Shown piece by piece: positions 20,232 to 28,675 of a stretch of DNA of 64,000 nucleotides. The translations under genes were made by a program, and so were the position numbers. The notes beneath the pieces were generated by a model. The model was not told the DNA's origin, searched no databases, and saw nothing but the letters and a program-made list of their open reading frames with translations. Numbering within the stretch: position 1 is the first letter of the stretch; the number at the start of each line of letters is the position of its first letter. Source of the DNA: Trichomonas vaginalis G3 (Eukaryota > Parabasalia > Trichomonadida > Trichomonadidae). The stretch covers positions 27,109,896 through 27,173,895 of the forward strand of contig NC_067206.1 of NCBI RefSeq assembly GCF_026262505.1, in the 5' to 3' direction.

Positions 20232-21870
20232 AAACGAAAAGAAACTAGAATATGACAGACACACAAAGAAACTCAATGAGTTAAACGTAGAGAAAAAGAA
20301 GAAAGAAGAACAACTGAAAGAACTAAGTACAGAGGAATATGCGAAAAAAGTGTCAGAAAAAGCAGCAGAAGTAGCAAAAATGGAACAAGATGTTATAAAT
20401 TTGAAAAACCATACTACTCAATATAAAGTACTGAAAGATGAAGAAATAAAACAAAAAGCCCTGAAGACATATATGGATAGCGATGAGTATAAAAAAGAAG
20501 TTGAAGCAAATGTAAAGGCAGAAAAACTTTTACAGTTGCAAAACCAAACCGTACAGTATGAAAACTTAGCACAAGAAAGTAAAAATAACGACGCAGCCAT
20601 GCAAAAGGTAATGAAAAGCGCAGAATATATAAAAGCTAATAATGACTGGTTAGATGCCCAAGCCAACGCTAAAGCAGCCCAACTTATAGGGTCAATAAGG
20701 ACAAAAATACAAGCGGATGAAGACAGTTCAAATGAAGCTTTAATGAATGCTGACTTTAAGAACGCCTTCGAAGCTCTTCATAGTAAGGTGAAACTAGTGA
20801 ACGACTTCTCATCTGGAAAGAAACTGAAGTCTGAAGGTTTCGACAACGAGTTAAGAGAAGTAGCACAAAATATGACGAAAATAACAGATGCAGCAACGAG
20901 ACAGGCAGTTCAAAGTGCCTATGACGCCGTTAGAGCAACTGTTGTGGAAAGTCAAGAAAAAGAGTTACAACAGACCAAAACAGACCTAGTAAATGCTTTC
21001 TTAAGAACGAAAAGTCAGGTAGGACATTATGCTGCAGATGGAACATATGTGCCAGCTGGTGGAACTTATATACCACCAAACCCTCCAAGAGAAGCACCTG
21101 CACCAGGACTACCTAAAACATTTACATCGTCACATGGACACAGACACAGGCATGCACCAAAACCAACACAACAACCAACACAACAACCAACAGTTCAAAA
21201 CACTGCACCACAACCAACAGTTCAAAACACTGCACCACAACCAACAGTTAAAGTTAATGTTAGCCCTGAATTAACAAGGTCAGCAACTCAACCAAATTTA
21301 TTAACTCGTGACTTACCGAAGAATGAGGAGAATGAAGAAAACCATGAGAATGGAGACCCAATCATTTTATCTGAACCCGGTAAAGAACCTGTTGAAATTC
21401 CCACTTATCCAACATACCCCCCGCCTCTTTCATCAAACATTGAGAACCCATATAAAATAGACATTAATTCAGAATTAATGAAAATTTACCGTGATATAAT
21501 AATTAATAATTATGATTCAATAATAAATTTAATTGATCAATCCGGTTTAATTATTTTACCTTATGAATCATTAATTCACATTATCGCCATTCTTTGTGAT
21601 GTTCAAGATTCAGACGTTAAGATTCAATTTTTCATAGATGATGAGGTTTCATGCTGTGGAACAGTTGCAAAAATAAATCCTATAAAGGATATTAGCACAA
21701 TTAAGATATCAAAGAACGGAACAACAACTGAACTTCATTTAACATATAATGATATTTATAATAAAATAGTTGATGAATATAAATATCACTTGAAAAATTC
21801 TTTGTTAAGACTATTTAATATTCAAGCATTAACATTATTGAATAATAATCCTTTGAATCATAATCAATAA
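20227..21870 (+). CDS. Long coiled-coil protein with proline-rich linker
   Basis: Continues the 19896 gene. The frame is open from 20227; its first ATG-like start is far inside, so it has no start of its own. About 300 residues of charged Lys/Glu/Ala-rich coiled coil are followed by a Pro/Thr/Gln linker with the repeat QPTVQNTAP, a second Pro-rich stretch (PTYPTYPPPLSS) and a C-terminal globular region of about 150 residues rich in Ile and Asn (DINSELMKIYRDIIINNYD onward). The base composition of that last part is more AT-rich. It is co-oriented with the fibre gene downstream. I infer a structural role; no family recognised. Confidence 0.6.
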   Translation, partial: SENEKKLEYDRHTKKLNELNVEKKKKEEQLKELSTEEYAKKVSEKAAEVAKMEQDVINLKNHTTQYKVLKDEEIKQKALKTYMDSDEYKKEVEANVKAEKLLQLQNQTVQYENLAQESKNNDAAMQKVMKSAEYIKANNDWLDAQANAKAAQLIGSIRTKIQADEDSSNEALMNADFKNAFEALHSKVKLVNDFSSGKKLKSEGFDNELREVAQNMTKITDAATRQAVQSAYDAVRATVVESQEKELQQTKTDLVNAFLRTKSQVGHYAADGTYVPAGGTYIPPNPPREAPAPGLPKTFTSSHGHRHRHAPKPTQQPTQQPTVQNTAPQPTVQNTAPQPTVKVNVSPELTRSATQPNLLTRDLPKNEENEENHENGDPIILSEPGKEPVEIPTYPTYPPPLSSNIENPYKIDINSELMKIYRDIIINNYDSIINLIDQSGLIILPYESLIHIIAILCDVQDSDVKIQFFIDDEVSCCGTVAKINPIKDISTIKISKNGTTTELHLTYNDIYNKIVDEYKYHLKNSLLRLFNIQALTLLNNNPLNHNQ

Positions 21871-21903
21871 TAATTGACCTTTCACCGGTTTCTATCGTTT
21901 GTT

Positions 21904-22293
21904 TTATTTCTTTTTGTTCCCACTATCTGGATCGGTCATTGTAATTGTTTTTGTTATAGTATCAGCTTTATCTTTAACTTCAATCTTTTTTCCATCAGGA
22001 TATTTAAACCAAAATTCCAAAAATTCGATATTGTCAATCTGTTCATATTTTAATCTATCAATTACATTTTTAATACCATCTGAAAATCTTATGAAATGGT
22101 CATTATATGGATTTGATTGAACTAAATTTGAATGAAGTGAAATATAACCTGTTGATGAATATGACATTGACTCATATTTTCTGAAAACACTAAAATTTAT
22201 AACATGAATGAATTTCTTATTCGTTGAATTTATGAATTCTTGAGGTAATCTTATTCTAGTTTTATTTATCACTGGAAAATAACGCTTTACCAT
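21904..22293 (-). CDS. Hypothetical 129-residue protein
   Basis: The ATG at 22293 is chosen; the frame is open 11 codons further up without an ATG. It is the only leftward gene in the 19.9-28.6 kb block. It starts MVKRYFPVINKTRIRLP, is beta-strand rich with many aromatic residues, and ends in a charged TMTDPDSGNKKK tail. Its start is only 19 bp from the start of the rightward 22313 gene, so the two share one promoter region. No family recognised; given its neighbours, a small virion protein is possible. Confidence 0.55.
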   Translation of the reverse strand: MVKRYFPVINKTRIRLPQEFINSTNKKFIHVINFSVFRKYESMSYSSTGYISLHSNLVQSNPYNDHFIRFSDGIKNVIDRLKYEQIDNIEFLEFWFKYPDGKKIEVKDKADTITKTITMTDPDSGNKKK

Positions 22294-22312
22294 ATTTTTA
22301 ATCGTAATAAAA
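22294..22312. promoter_or_regulatory. 19-bp divergent start region
   Basis: atttttaatcgtaataaaa separates two ATGs on opposite strands. Both genes thus have T-rich sequence directly before the start codon, in keeping with the T-rich start signal elsewhere in the element. Confidence 0.5.
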
Positions 22313-23023
22313 ATGTCAATTATCAATATTATTTCGAATAATAACTGTGAATTAAATTTAACAGTTAGCGGAATTTATAATGTTACTCTCGTTTCTGTGA
22401 GTGGTAAATTTAATCCCATTCTTTTAGACCCTTCAGATTATATATCATTTATTAAAGGTGACCATGAAAAAACGTATGATATGCATATAAATAATGTGAT
22501 AACGAAATGGGATATTAACACGATTTTAAGTTATTTAAACGAATCATTTATCGTATGGTATGAAGAAAATTTTAAATCAAAACCTGATAAACTTTTTGAA
22601 CTTGATGAAATAAATAACCTTATTAAATTTCCGCTGAAAATTAAATTTTGTACTCCTCATCTTCGTTCATTGTTGGGGATATTAAATTTTGAAAAAGATG
22701 TTGGGGATGTTTTGTATTCTGACACTGGTTCCAATTTCATTTTAATCAAATGTGATAAAGTTAATACCCCAATGAGATTTTCACATCAAACATTAGACCC
22801 TAACTCTTACCCATCAATACAAAACATTTTATCCATCAACTTAAACATATTTTCTTTATCATATCCGTTTCAATTATCCGGGAATTCATTTATTCTTCAT
22901 TCAAAAGATTTATCAAATATTAAATTTAGAATAACTGACCTATTTGATTGTGATTTAGAATTCATGAATGAAATATTATGGCAATTTCAAATAGAAAAAA
23001 TAGGTGATGAGATAACAGATTAA
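22313..23023 (+). CDS. Possible minor capsid-type protein
   Basis: 236 residues, predicted mainly beta: alternating hydrophobic strands (ELNLTVSGIYNVTLVSVSG) with Asn/Asp turns. The last 30 residues (KFRITDLFDCDLEFMNEI) resemble the end of jelly-roll minor capsid or penton-like proteins in Polinton-related elements, where an aromatic-RLTD-D-x-DF motif is common. That likeness is from memory and weak. The position directly before a fibre gene supports a capsid-vertex role. The TAA stop is followed by ATTTATTTTT, which also serves as the upstream tract of the next gene. Confidence 0.4.
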   Translation: MSIINIISNNNCELNLTVSGIYNVTLVSVSGKFNPILLDPSDYISFIKGDHEKTYDMHINNVITKWDINTILSYLNESFIVWYEENFKSKPDKLFELDEINNLIKFPLKIKFCTPHLRSLLGILNFEKDVGDVLYSDTGSNFILIKCDKVNTPMRFSHQTLDPNSYPSIQNILSINLNIFSLSYPFQLSGNSFILHSKDLSNIKFRITDLFDCDLEFMNEILWQFQIEKIGDEITD

Positions 23024-23047
23024 ATATTTATTTTTAAATCATAATAA

Positions 23048-24931
23048 ATGATTAAACAACAACAACCACGACAACTTAAGGCACAGACCATTACATACGC
23101 CACATATGCATATAATTCAAAGACGGCAGAACAAACGCAAAGGTTGAAATATGGAGATTTGGAGATAGTATTGAAAAATGACCATTTCGAATTCGTTTGC
23201 AAAGGTGGTGCGGTGATATCAAATATAAAAGAAATTTTATTTATGAATTCAAAAATTAAAGGTATAACGGATGATATAACATCAATTCCACCAGAAGAAC
23301 AGAGATATTACGCATTAAATGCATTTCCTAAAGTTTTGAAGATTGGAAGATTTAATTTAAATGAGGAATTCATAAAAGGTTTCCTAAATGACATAATGAA
23401 GAAAGCAGATAAGGAATATGTCAACAGTGAGTTAATGAAGAAGGCAAATAAGGAATATGTCAACAGTGAGTTAATGAAGAAAGCAGATAAGGAATATGTC
23501 AACAGTGAGTTAGAGATGAAAGCAGATAAGGAATATGTGGTTAGTGAGTTAATGAAGAAAGCAGATAAGGAATATGTCAACAGTGAGTTAATGAAGAAAG
23601 CAGATAAGGAATATGTCAACAGTGAGTTAGAGATGAAAGCAGATAAGGAATATGTGGTTAGTGAGTTAGAGGAGAAGGTAGATAAGGGACTTGTGGCTAG
23701 TGCATTAATGAAGAAAGCAGATAAGGAATATGTTAATGAAAAAGATAATGAAATTAAAGAAAGGGTTGAAAGGTATCATGAATGGACATCAAAGATTTTA
23801 AAAACTAAAGCCGATACAGGATGGGTTTTAGGATGTTTAGACCTTAAAGCGGATAAAACTTATGTCAACAGTGAGTTAATGAAGAAGGCAGATAAGGATT
23901 GTGTGAATGAAATATACCAAAGTTTGATAGGAACAACTAAAAATATTGAAACTATTGCTGGTGACTTTTCCGTCAATGAAGAAAATAAATATTTTAGATG
24001 GCAGTTTGTACACTCCTTAAGAAATGGTATACGGTATAAACTCATTCCGAAAAATAACAATGAAATGTATGTAAGTTATAAAAAGAATGATGACACACAA
24101 GTTAAAGTTCCATTAGACAACAACTGTTACTTAAACTTATATGGAGACGAACAAAAGAAATATTTAAGAGTTTATGAAATGGCAGATATGACATTGCCTG
24201 ACCCAGCTCCAGCACCATATTATTATGACTATGGAGATGACGACAGAACACTACACGCAGATGAACAAAAGCAAACATTATATTTAGATTATTATAGATA
24301 TAAAAGATATAATGCAATAGAAAAAACGAGAATAGTATACTATTATATAGATGACGGAAATAAATATTATAGTCAAGATTTTACCTACCCTGAAAACATA
24401 AGATTATATTATAAAAAATATTCTGACACAAACCAGAAGAAACCCGAAATTGTTGCATTATATTTTAAGTTCAAAAGAGACAATCCTATATTATCTCATA
24501 TGTTTGATTTAATGAACCCAGTAGGTTCTATTTATACATCTATGGATGTGAGAGGTCCTCAAGCAATGTTTGGTGTTGGTGCATGGGAACAAATAGTCGA
24601 CAGGTTTTTGTATTGTGCAAACTCTTCAAAGGAAATGGGTGGTTCGAAGAAAATTACTGAAGCAAACCTTCCACCGCACACTCATACAGGAACGACAAAC
24701 TTTTCTGGCGACCATAGTCACTCATTAAGAGATCATCCATTATACAACTCAGAATATTATGCTGGCAATGACGTTTTATCTCCAGATTATAACCATTCGG
24801 CAAAAAAGACTTTTCGACCAACTGAACCAGGAGGAAATCATTCACACACTTTCACAACAAATCCAACAGGCTTGGGTAAAGATTATATGCCACCATTTAT
24901 GACTGTATTCGCATGGTACCGCATTTATTGA
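23048..24931 (+). CDS. Phage-type tail fibre protein with collar/tip domain
   Basis: 627 residues. Residues 1-115 are a head region. From about residue 117 to 285 there are about twelve 13-residue repeats of the form KADKEYVNSELMK, as in trimeric fibre shafts of phages. A middle Tyr-rich region follows (about 300-480). The C-terminal 150 residues match the tip/collar type of tail fibre proteins: NPVGSIYTS, FGVGAWEQI, LPPHTHTG, GDHSHS, GGNHSHTF and the terminal MPPFMTVFAWYRIY. HxH motifs of this kind bind metal in the T4 long tail fibre tip. The likely role is host-surface attachment by a virion, striking in a eukaryotic element. The T-rich tract ending in TAATAA lies directly before the ATG. 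Confidence 0.85.
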   Translation: MIKQQQPRQLKAQTITYATYAYNSKTAEQTQRLKYGDLEIVLKNDHFEFVCKGGAVISNIKEILFMNSKIKGITDDITSIPPEEQRYYALNAFPKVLKIGRFNLNEEFIKGFLNDIMKKADKEYVNSELMKKANKEYVNSELMKKADKEYVNSELEMKADKEYVVSELMKKADKEYVNSELMKKADKEYVNSELEMKADKEYVVSELEEKVDKGLVASALMKKADKEYVNEKDNEIKERVERYHEWTSKILKTKADTGWVLGCLDLKADKTYVNSELMKKADKDCVNEIYQSLIGTTKNIETIAGDFSVNEENKYFRWQFVHSLRNGIRYKLIPKNNNEMYVSYKKNDDTQVKVPLDNNCYLNLYGDEQKKYLRVYEMADMTLPDPAPAPYYYDYGDDDRTLHADEQKQTLYLDYYRYKRYNAIEKTRIVYYYIDDGNKYYSQDFTYPENIRLYYKKYSDTNQKKPEIVALYFKFKRDNPILSHMFDLMNPVGSIYTSMDVRGPQAMFGVGAWEQIVDRFLYCANSSKEMGGSKKITEANLPPHTHTGTTNFSGDHSHSLRDHPLYNSEYYAGNDVLSPDYNHSAKKTFRPTEPGGNHSHTFTTNPTGLGKDYMPPFMTVFAWYRIY

Positions 24932-25024
24932 ATGAACTAAATATATTTTATGTCTGTAATTAATTAGGTAATGAAGTAATTGATGAACTGCAGAAATATA
25001 TGTTTACGTTAATGTTTTTAGGTT

Positions 25025-25222
25025 ATTCAATAATTAATTATTTTTGAAGAACTGAAGGGGTCACCAGGTCACCAGGTGGTCACCGGGTAATTTAACTTCT
25101 ATGAAAAAATGAGACAACATGACATTTAGACAACATTTACGAAAATTTGATGTAGTCCAAAAATAAAGTTAGTTTTAAAATTATTTTTATTTATTTTTTT
25201 TATTTTGTATGTAAGAACAGAA
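25025..25222 (+). promoter_or_regulatory. Upstream region of the KilA-N gene: Sat-2 copy plus conserved box
   Basis: One inverted Sat-2 unit (ttattcaataattaattatt, ggtcaccaggtcaccagg, gagacaacatgac) is followed by aatttgatgtagtccaaaaa and taaagttagttttaaaatta, then a T-rich tract. The same order occurs before the gene at 26325. The duplication implies shared regulation of the two genes. Confidence 0.6.
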
Positions 25223-25885
25223 ATGTCAGTCGAAGCAAAAACATTCACGAACAAATCTAATGGTGAAACATTCACAAAAGGCACTTATAACGGTATTGAA
25301 GTCTTACGTAGAGACAAGGATGGTTACATTAATGCAACAAAGATGTGTCAGCAGTTTAGGAAAGACTTTAGAAAGTTGTTGGAAAATAAGTCCTGGGAAG
25401 AGTATTATAAGGCATTTTGTGAAGAATATAGCAACCGCCGGAATTCCGACAGTTGCTTTTTATACAAAATTCATGCAGGAATTCCTGATGAAATCAAACA
25501 GGTTAGAGGAACGTATGTAGACCCAAGACTTATAAACTATATAGCAATGTGGGCTTCTCCAAAATATTGCATAGCAGTTGGAAAAATTATGGACTCCATA
25601 GACAAGAAAGTTCATGAGAAATTAGATGAAGAAGACTCGAAAGATACAGTAGAGAATGCTAAACATTTGTTTGAAGAAGAAGTTGGAAAAATGCGCGAAA
25701 AACAATTAGAACATGAACGTGAGATATGTTATGGTTATAGAGATTCCCCATACGAACTAGACCAATGGGAACAAGAAGATTTAAAGAGAGAATTTAGAGA
25801 ATATGAACTCGCTAAGATAGCATTAGAAGCTGCAGAAAAGAAGTTAAAAGCTTGGGGTTGTTTTGTACAAAAATATTGTGAGTAA
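25223..25885 (+). CDS. KilA-N domain protein
   Basis: The ATG at 25223 gives 220 residues; the frame is open six codons further up without an ATG. Residues about 22-130 are a KilA-N DNA-binding domain: GIEVLRRDKDGYINATKMC, then KLLENKSWEEYY, and the signature VRGTYVDPRLINYIAMWAS with PKYCIAVGKIMDSI. The C-terminal 80 residues are a charged coiled coil (EEEVGKMREKQLEHEREI). KilA-N proteins are typical of DNA viruses and phages and probably regulate transcription or replication. The stop is followed by ATTTATTTTTAT. It shares its duplicated upstream region with the primase-helicase gene. Confidence 0.9.
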   Translation: MSVEAKTFTNKSNGETFTKGTYNGIEVLRRDKDGYINATKMCQQFRKDFRKLLENKSWEEYYKAFCEEYSNRRNSDSCFLYKIHAGIPDEIKQVRGTYVDPRLINYIAMWASPKYCIAVGKIMDSIDKKVHEKLDEEDSKDTVENAKHLFEEEVGKMREKQLEHEREICYGYRDSPYELDQWEQEDLKREFREYELAKIALEAAEKKLKAWGCFVQKYCE

Positions 25886-26019
25886 ATGAACCATTTATTT
25901 TTATCATAAACGACCAGAAATATATGTTATCATTAATGGTTACGTTAATGGTATAGAGTTCAATGAACGCTCGTCGACATAAGATTTTATAAATTGCACA
26001 TTTGACGTAAATTCCTTTC

Positions 26020-26324
26020 CCCAGTTATTCAATAATTAATTATTTTTGAAGAACTGAAGGGGTCACCAGGTCACCAGGTCACCAGGTAATTTAACTTTTC
26101 TGAAAAAATGAGACAACATGACATTTAGACAACATCATGGGTTATTCAATAATTAATTATTTTTGAAGAACTGAAGGGGTCACCGGGTCACCAGGTCACC
26201 AGGTAATTTAACTTTTCTGAAAAAATGAGACAACATGACATTTAGACAACATCACTGGAAATTTGATGCAGTCCAAAAATAAAGTTAGTTTTAAAATTAT
26301 TTTTATTTTTTTATTCCTATATAA
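26020..26324 (+). promoter_or_regulatory. Upstream region of primase-helicase 2: two Sat-2 copies plus conserved box
   Basis: Two inverted Sat-2 units (from about 26024 and 26143), then aatttgatgcagtccaaaaa and taaagttagttttaaaatta, then a T-rich tract ending in tatataa at the ATG. It matches the region before the KilA-N gene; even the preceding gaaatatatgttatcattaa sequence has a counterpart near 24990. Confidence 0.65.
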
Positions 26325-26708
26325 ATGACAGCAACAAACAACAGCAACAGCAACTATATCATTTCTGATGAAAAAGTTATTGATTCATTAGCTGAGGAAT
26401 TAGTTGTGGCAGAAACTAAAGCCCTCAACGAAAGAATTGGTGAAAACAAGATTGATTTACATAACTACCTCAAACATGATGGGGGAAGAGGAAGGAAAAC
26501 TGGTACAGCTTTATTAGTAAATAAAATTTCAAATTTAACGATTATAGATGTTGATATCAATAAATCATACAATGATGAACTTAAAGAAACAGTTAGAAAA
26601 GACATTTTATCAAAACTTTGGATAAAGATGTTATCGTTAAAACTGCTTCAGGAGGTCTTCACATTTATTGCAACACTAATTTCTTCTATTCAACCTCGAA
26701 CAGAATGA
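26325..26708 (+). CDS. Primase-polymerase N-terminal part, broken
   Basis: ATG directly after a TATAA-ending T-rich tract. Residues 1-95 read as the start of a bifunctional primase-polymerase domain: HDGGRGRKTGTALLVN, then LTIIDVDINKSYND with the metal-binding DxD. The homologous reading leaves this frame at about 26617 and continues in the -1 frame in the next entry; the last 30 codons here are out of frame and not real. This primase type differs from that of 8213, although the helicases are related. Confidence 0.7.
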   Translation: MTATNNSNSNYIISDEKVIDSLAEELVVAETKALNERIGENKIDLHNYLKHDGGRGRKTGTALLVNKISNLTIIDVDINKSYNDELKETVRKDILSKLWIKMLSLKLLQEVFTFIATLISSIQPRTE

Positions 26709-28639
26709 TTAAATGTTATTCCTGCAATGATTATGATATTGATATAATGACTTCTATTGATGATTCAAAGCGTTCATTAGTGGTTATGGCTGATTCAAGA
26801 GTTCGCAAGAATGCATCAGAACCAATCAATACATACTCATTCATTCGTGGAAGTTATGATTCAACATTAACCAGAACAGTGAATGATATATTAAATGATT
26901 TGAATATTAAGGTAAGAGTTGAACAGAAGAATGAAGAAATAAAGAGTATAATGAATGAAAACAAAGATGTAAACATTGACGATAAACTTGCCCAGAGCAT
27001 AGTCGATGGCATCTGTGATTTTGAAGTACATAATGACGGTGGAAACATGAATTTAGAAAAAGAAGTTACATTATTCACACTGTTTCAAGCAATTAATTCG
27101 TTACCGGATCATTTAATTAATGAAGCATACGATAACGTTTATAACTTCTGCAACTTAACTGAAAATGCAAAAAGTAATTTTGAAAAAGCACGTAGTAGAT
27201 ATGCACATTTAATGACTTCTCCATTTGTTTTGGTGAAGATTCTAAAACTTTATCAAAAGGAATATTATGATGAATATGTTTTGCCTTTATTACGTAAGCC
27301 AAAAATAACATTTGATATCAAACTTGATGACTCGTTTTTGATAACAGATATTAGACGCAAGGCTGAAAATCATCAGTATAAAAACAGTTCTGAAGTAATT
27401 GAGGATTTATCACGTGTAATCCGTTTTGTAGATTGTGGAAATAAATATTTCATTCAGAAAGATTACAACATACACGACAAAATGAATCAAATATCATTCG
27501 TTCTTCAATCAAACATGAAAGAGTCACTCAAAATGATTAAATTATTTAAAGAAGAAGGTAAAACAATAACAGCATGGGACGTACTACTAAATCAATTGTC
27601 TTCATTAACCGTTAAGGGTGTTTGCTTTAAATCTGATTCTCCAGATGTTTTCTCAACGTTTCAGGGTTATAAATACAACATTCTTGAAAAGCCTGATTAC
27701 TCAAAAATTGAGATGTTTATGGATTTCATTAAAGAAGCCATTTGTGATAATAACGATGAAGTGTATAAATACCTTCTCGGCTGGATTGCATCAATGATTC
27801 AACATCCTGGAATCAAGAATGAAACAGCAATTATTTTGAAAGGACTTCAGGGAACGGGTAAAAACAGATTTACAGATATTATTTCTGAACTTCTCGCTGG
27901 TTATTCATGTAAAAACATTACCGAAATAGGTGAGCTAACGGGTAATTTCAATTCGGTTGTTGAAAATAAAATGTTTCTTGTACTTAATGAACTCAAGAAT
28001 GTAGGTGAAGACAGACTCGCAAACTTCAACGCTTTGAAATCAATTATTACGGATAATGAGATTAGAATTAATGAAAAGAATCAACCCAGAAGAACTGCTC
28101 AGAATGTTGCAAACTTTGTTTTCGTAACTAACAACGTCTACCCTGTCAAAATTGAAGTTGGAGACAGAAGATACGTAGTTTTAAGGGTTAATGGTAAATT
28201 CAAGGGTCAATTTGATTACTTCAAGAATTTAATGGATTCATGCACTAAGGAATTTTATGATAACCTTTTAACATATTTTATGCAATATGACCTTTCATCA
28301 TTTAATGTACGAATCATACCGATGACTGAAGCCAAACAAGATTTAATTGAATTATCAACAAATCCTTTAGATGAATGGATAAATACACATTATGATGAAT
28401 TATGTGCAGGTATGACGTGTAAAAATGCTCTATTTTGCAAACCATCAGACATGAAAGACAAGAATTTCCAAATGAGCATTAAGGATAAATGTGAAAGGAA
28501 ACAAAGAAAAATAGATGGTAAACAAACATGGTATTATGTTTTGAAAGAAGAAATGAAAGGATTATATAAACAAATTGAACCAAACGATAATGAGGAATCA
28601 TTTACTGACGATGAAATACCTGTAAATGAAGCTTTATAA
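26618..28639 (+). CDS. Primase-polymerase/SF3 helicase, main part
   Basis: No ATG at the front; it continues the 26325 gene in the -1 frame from about 26612. It starts with the primase motif VKTASGGLHIYC, then DYDIDIMTS and SLVVMADSRV, which fit the second and third catalytic elements of primase-polymerase domains. The middle 250 residues are a linker. Then comes an SF3/D5 helicase: KGLQGTGKN (Walker A, about residue 410), MFLVLNELK (Walker B), FVFVTNN (sensor) and VGDRRYVVL. Together the two parts make a replicative primase-helicase as found in virophages, NCLDVs and plasmids. The C-terminus is acidic. The stop is followed 12 bp later by ATTTATTTTTA. Confidence 0.88.
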   Translation: MDKDVIVKTASGGLHIYCNTNFFYSTSNRMIKCYSCNDYDIDIMTSIDDSKRSLVVMADSRVRKNASEPINTYSFIRGSYDSTLTRTVNDILNDLNIKVRVEQKNEEIKSIMNENKDVNIDDKLAQSIVDGICDFEVHNDGGNMNLEKEVTLFTLFQAINSLPDHLINEAYDNVYNFCNLTENAKSNFEKARSRYAHLMTSPFVLVKILKLYQKEYYDEYVLPLLRKPKITFDIKLDDSFLITDIRRKAENHQYKNSSEVIEDLSRVIRFVDCGNKYFIQKDYNIHDKMNQISFVLQSNMKESLKMIKLFKEEGKTITAWDVLLNQLSSLTVKGVCFKSDSPDVFSTFQGYKYNILEKPDYSKIEMFMDFIKEAICDNNDEVYKYLLGWIASMIQHPGIKNETAIILKGLQGTGKNRFTDIISELLAGYSCKNITEIGELTGNFNSVVENKMFLVLNELKNVGEDRLANFNALKSIITDNEIRINEKNQPRRTAQNVANFVFVTNNVYPVKIEVGDRRYVVLRVNGKFKGQFDYFKNLMDSCTKEFYDNLLTYFMQYDLSSFNVRIIPMTEAKQDLIELSTNPLDEWINTHYDELCAGMTCKNALFCKPSDMKDKNFQMSIKDKCERKQRKIDGKQTWYYVLKEEMKGLYKQIEPNDNEESFTDDEIPVNEAL

Positions 28640-28675
28640 AGTGTGATTTGAATTTATTTTTACATTAATCCTGCT

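Noticed and set aside
23308-23619. Antisense Tyr/Ser/Leu repeat frame under the fibre shaft
   Set aside because: It mirrors the 39-bp repeat of the fibre gene.
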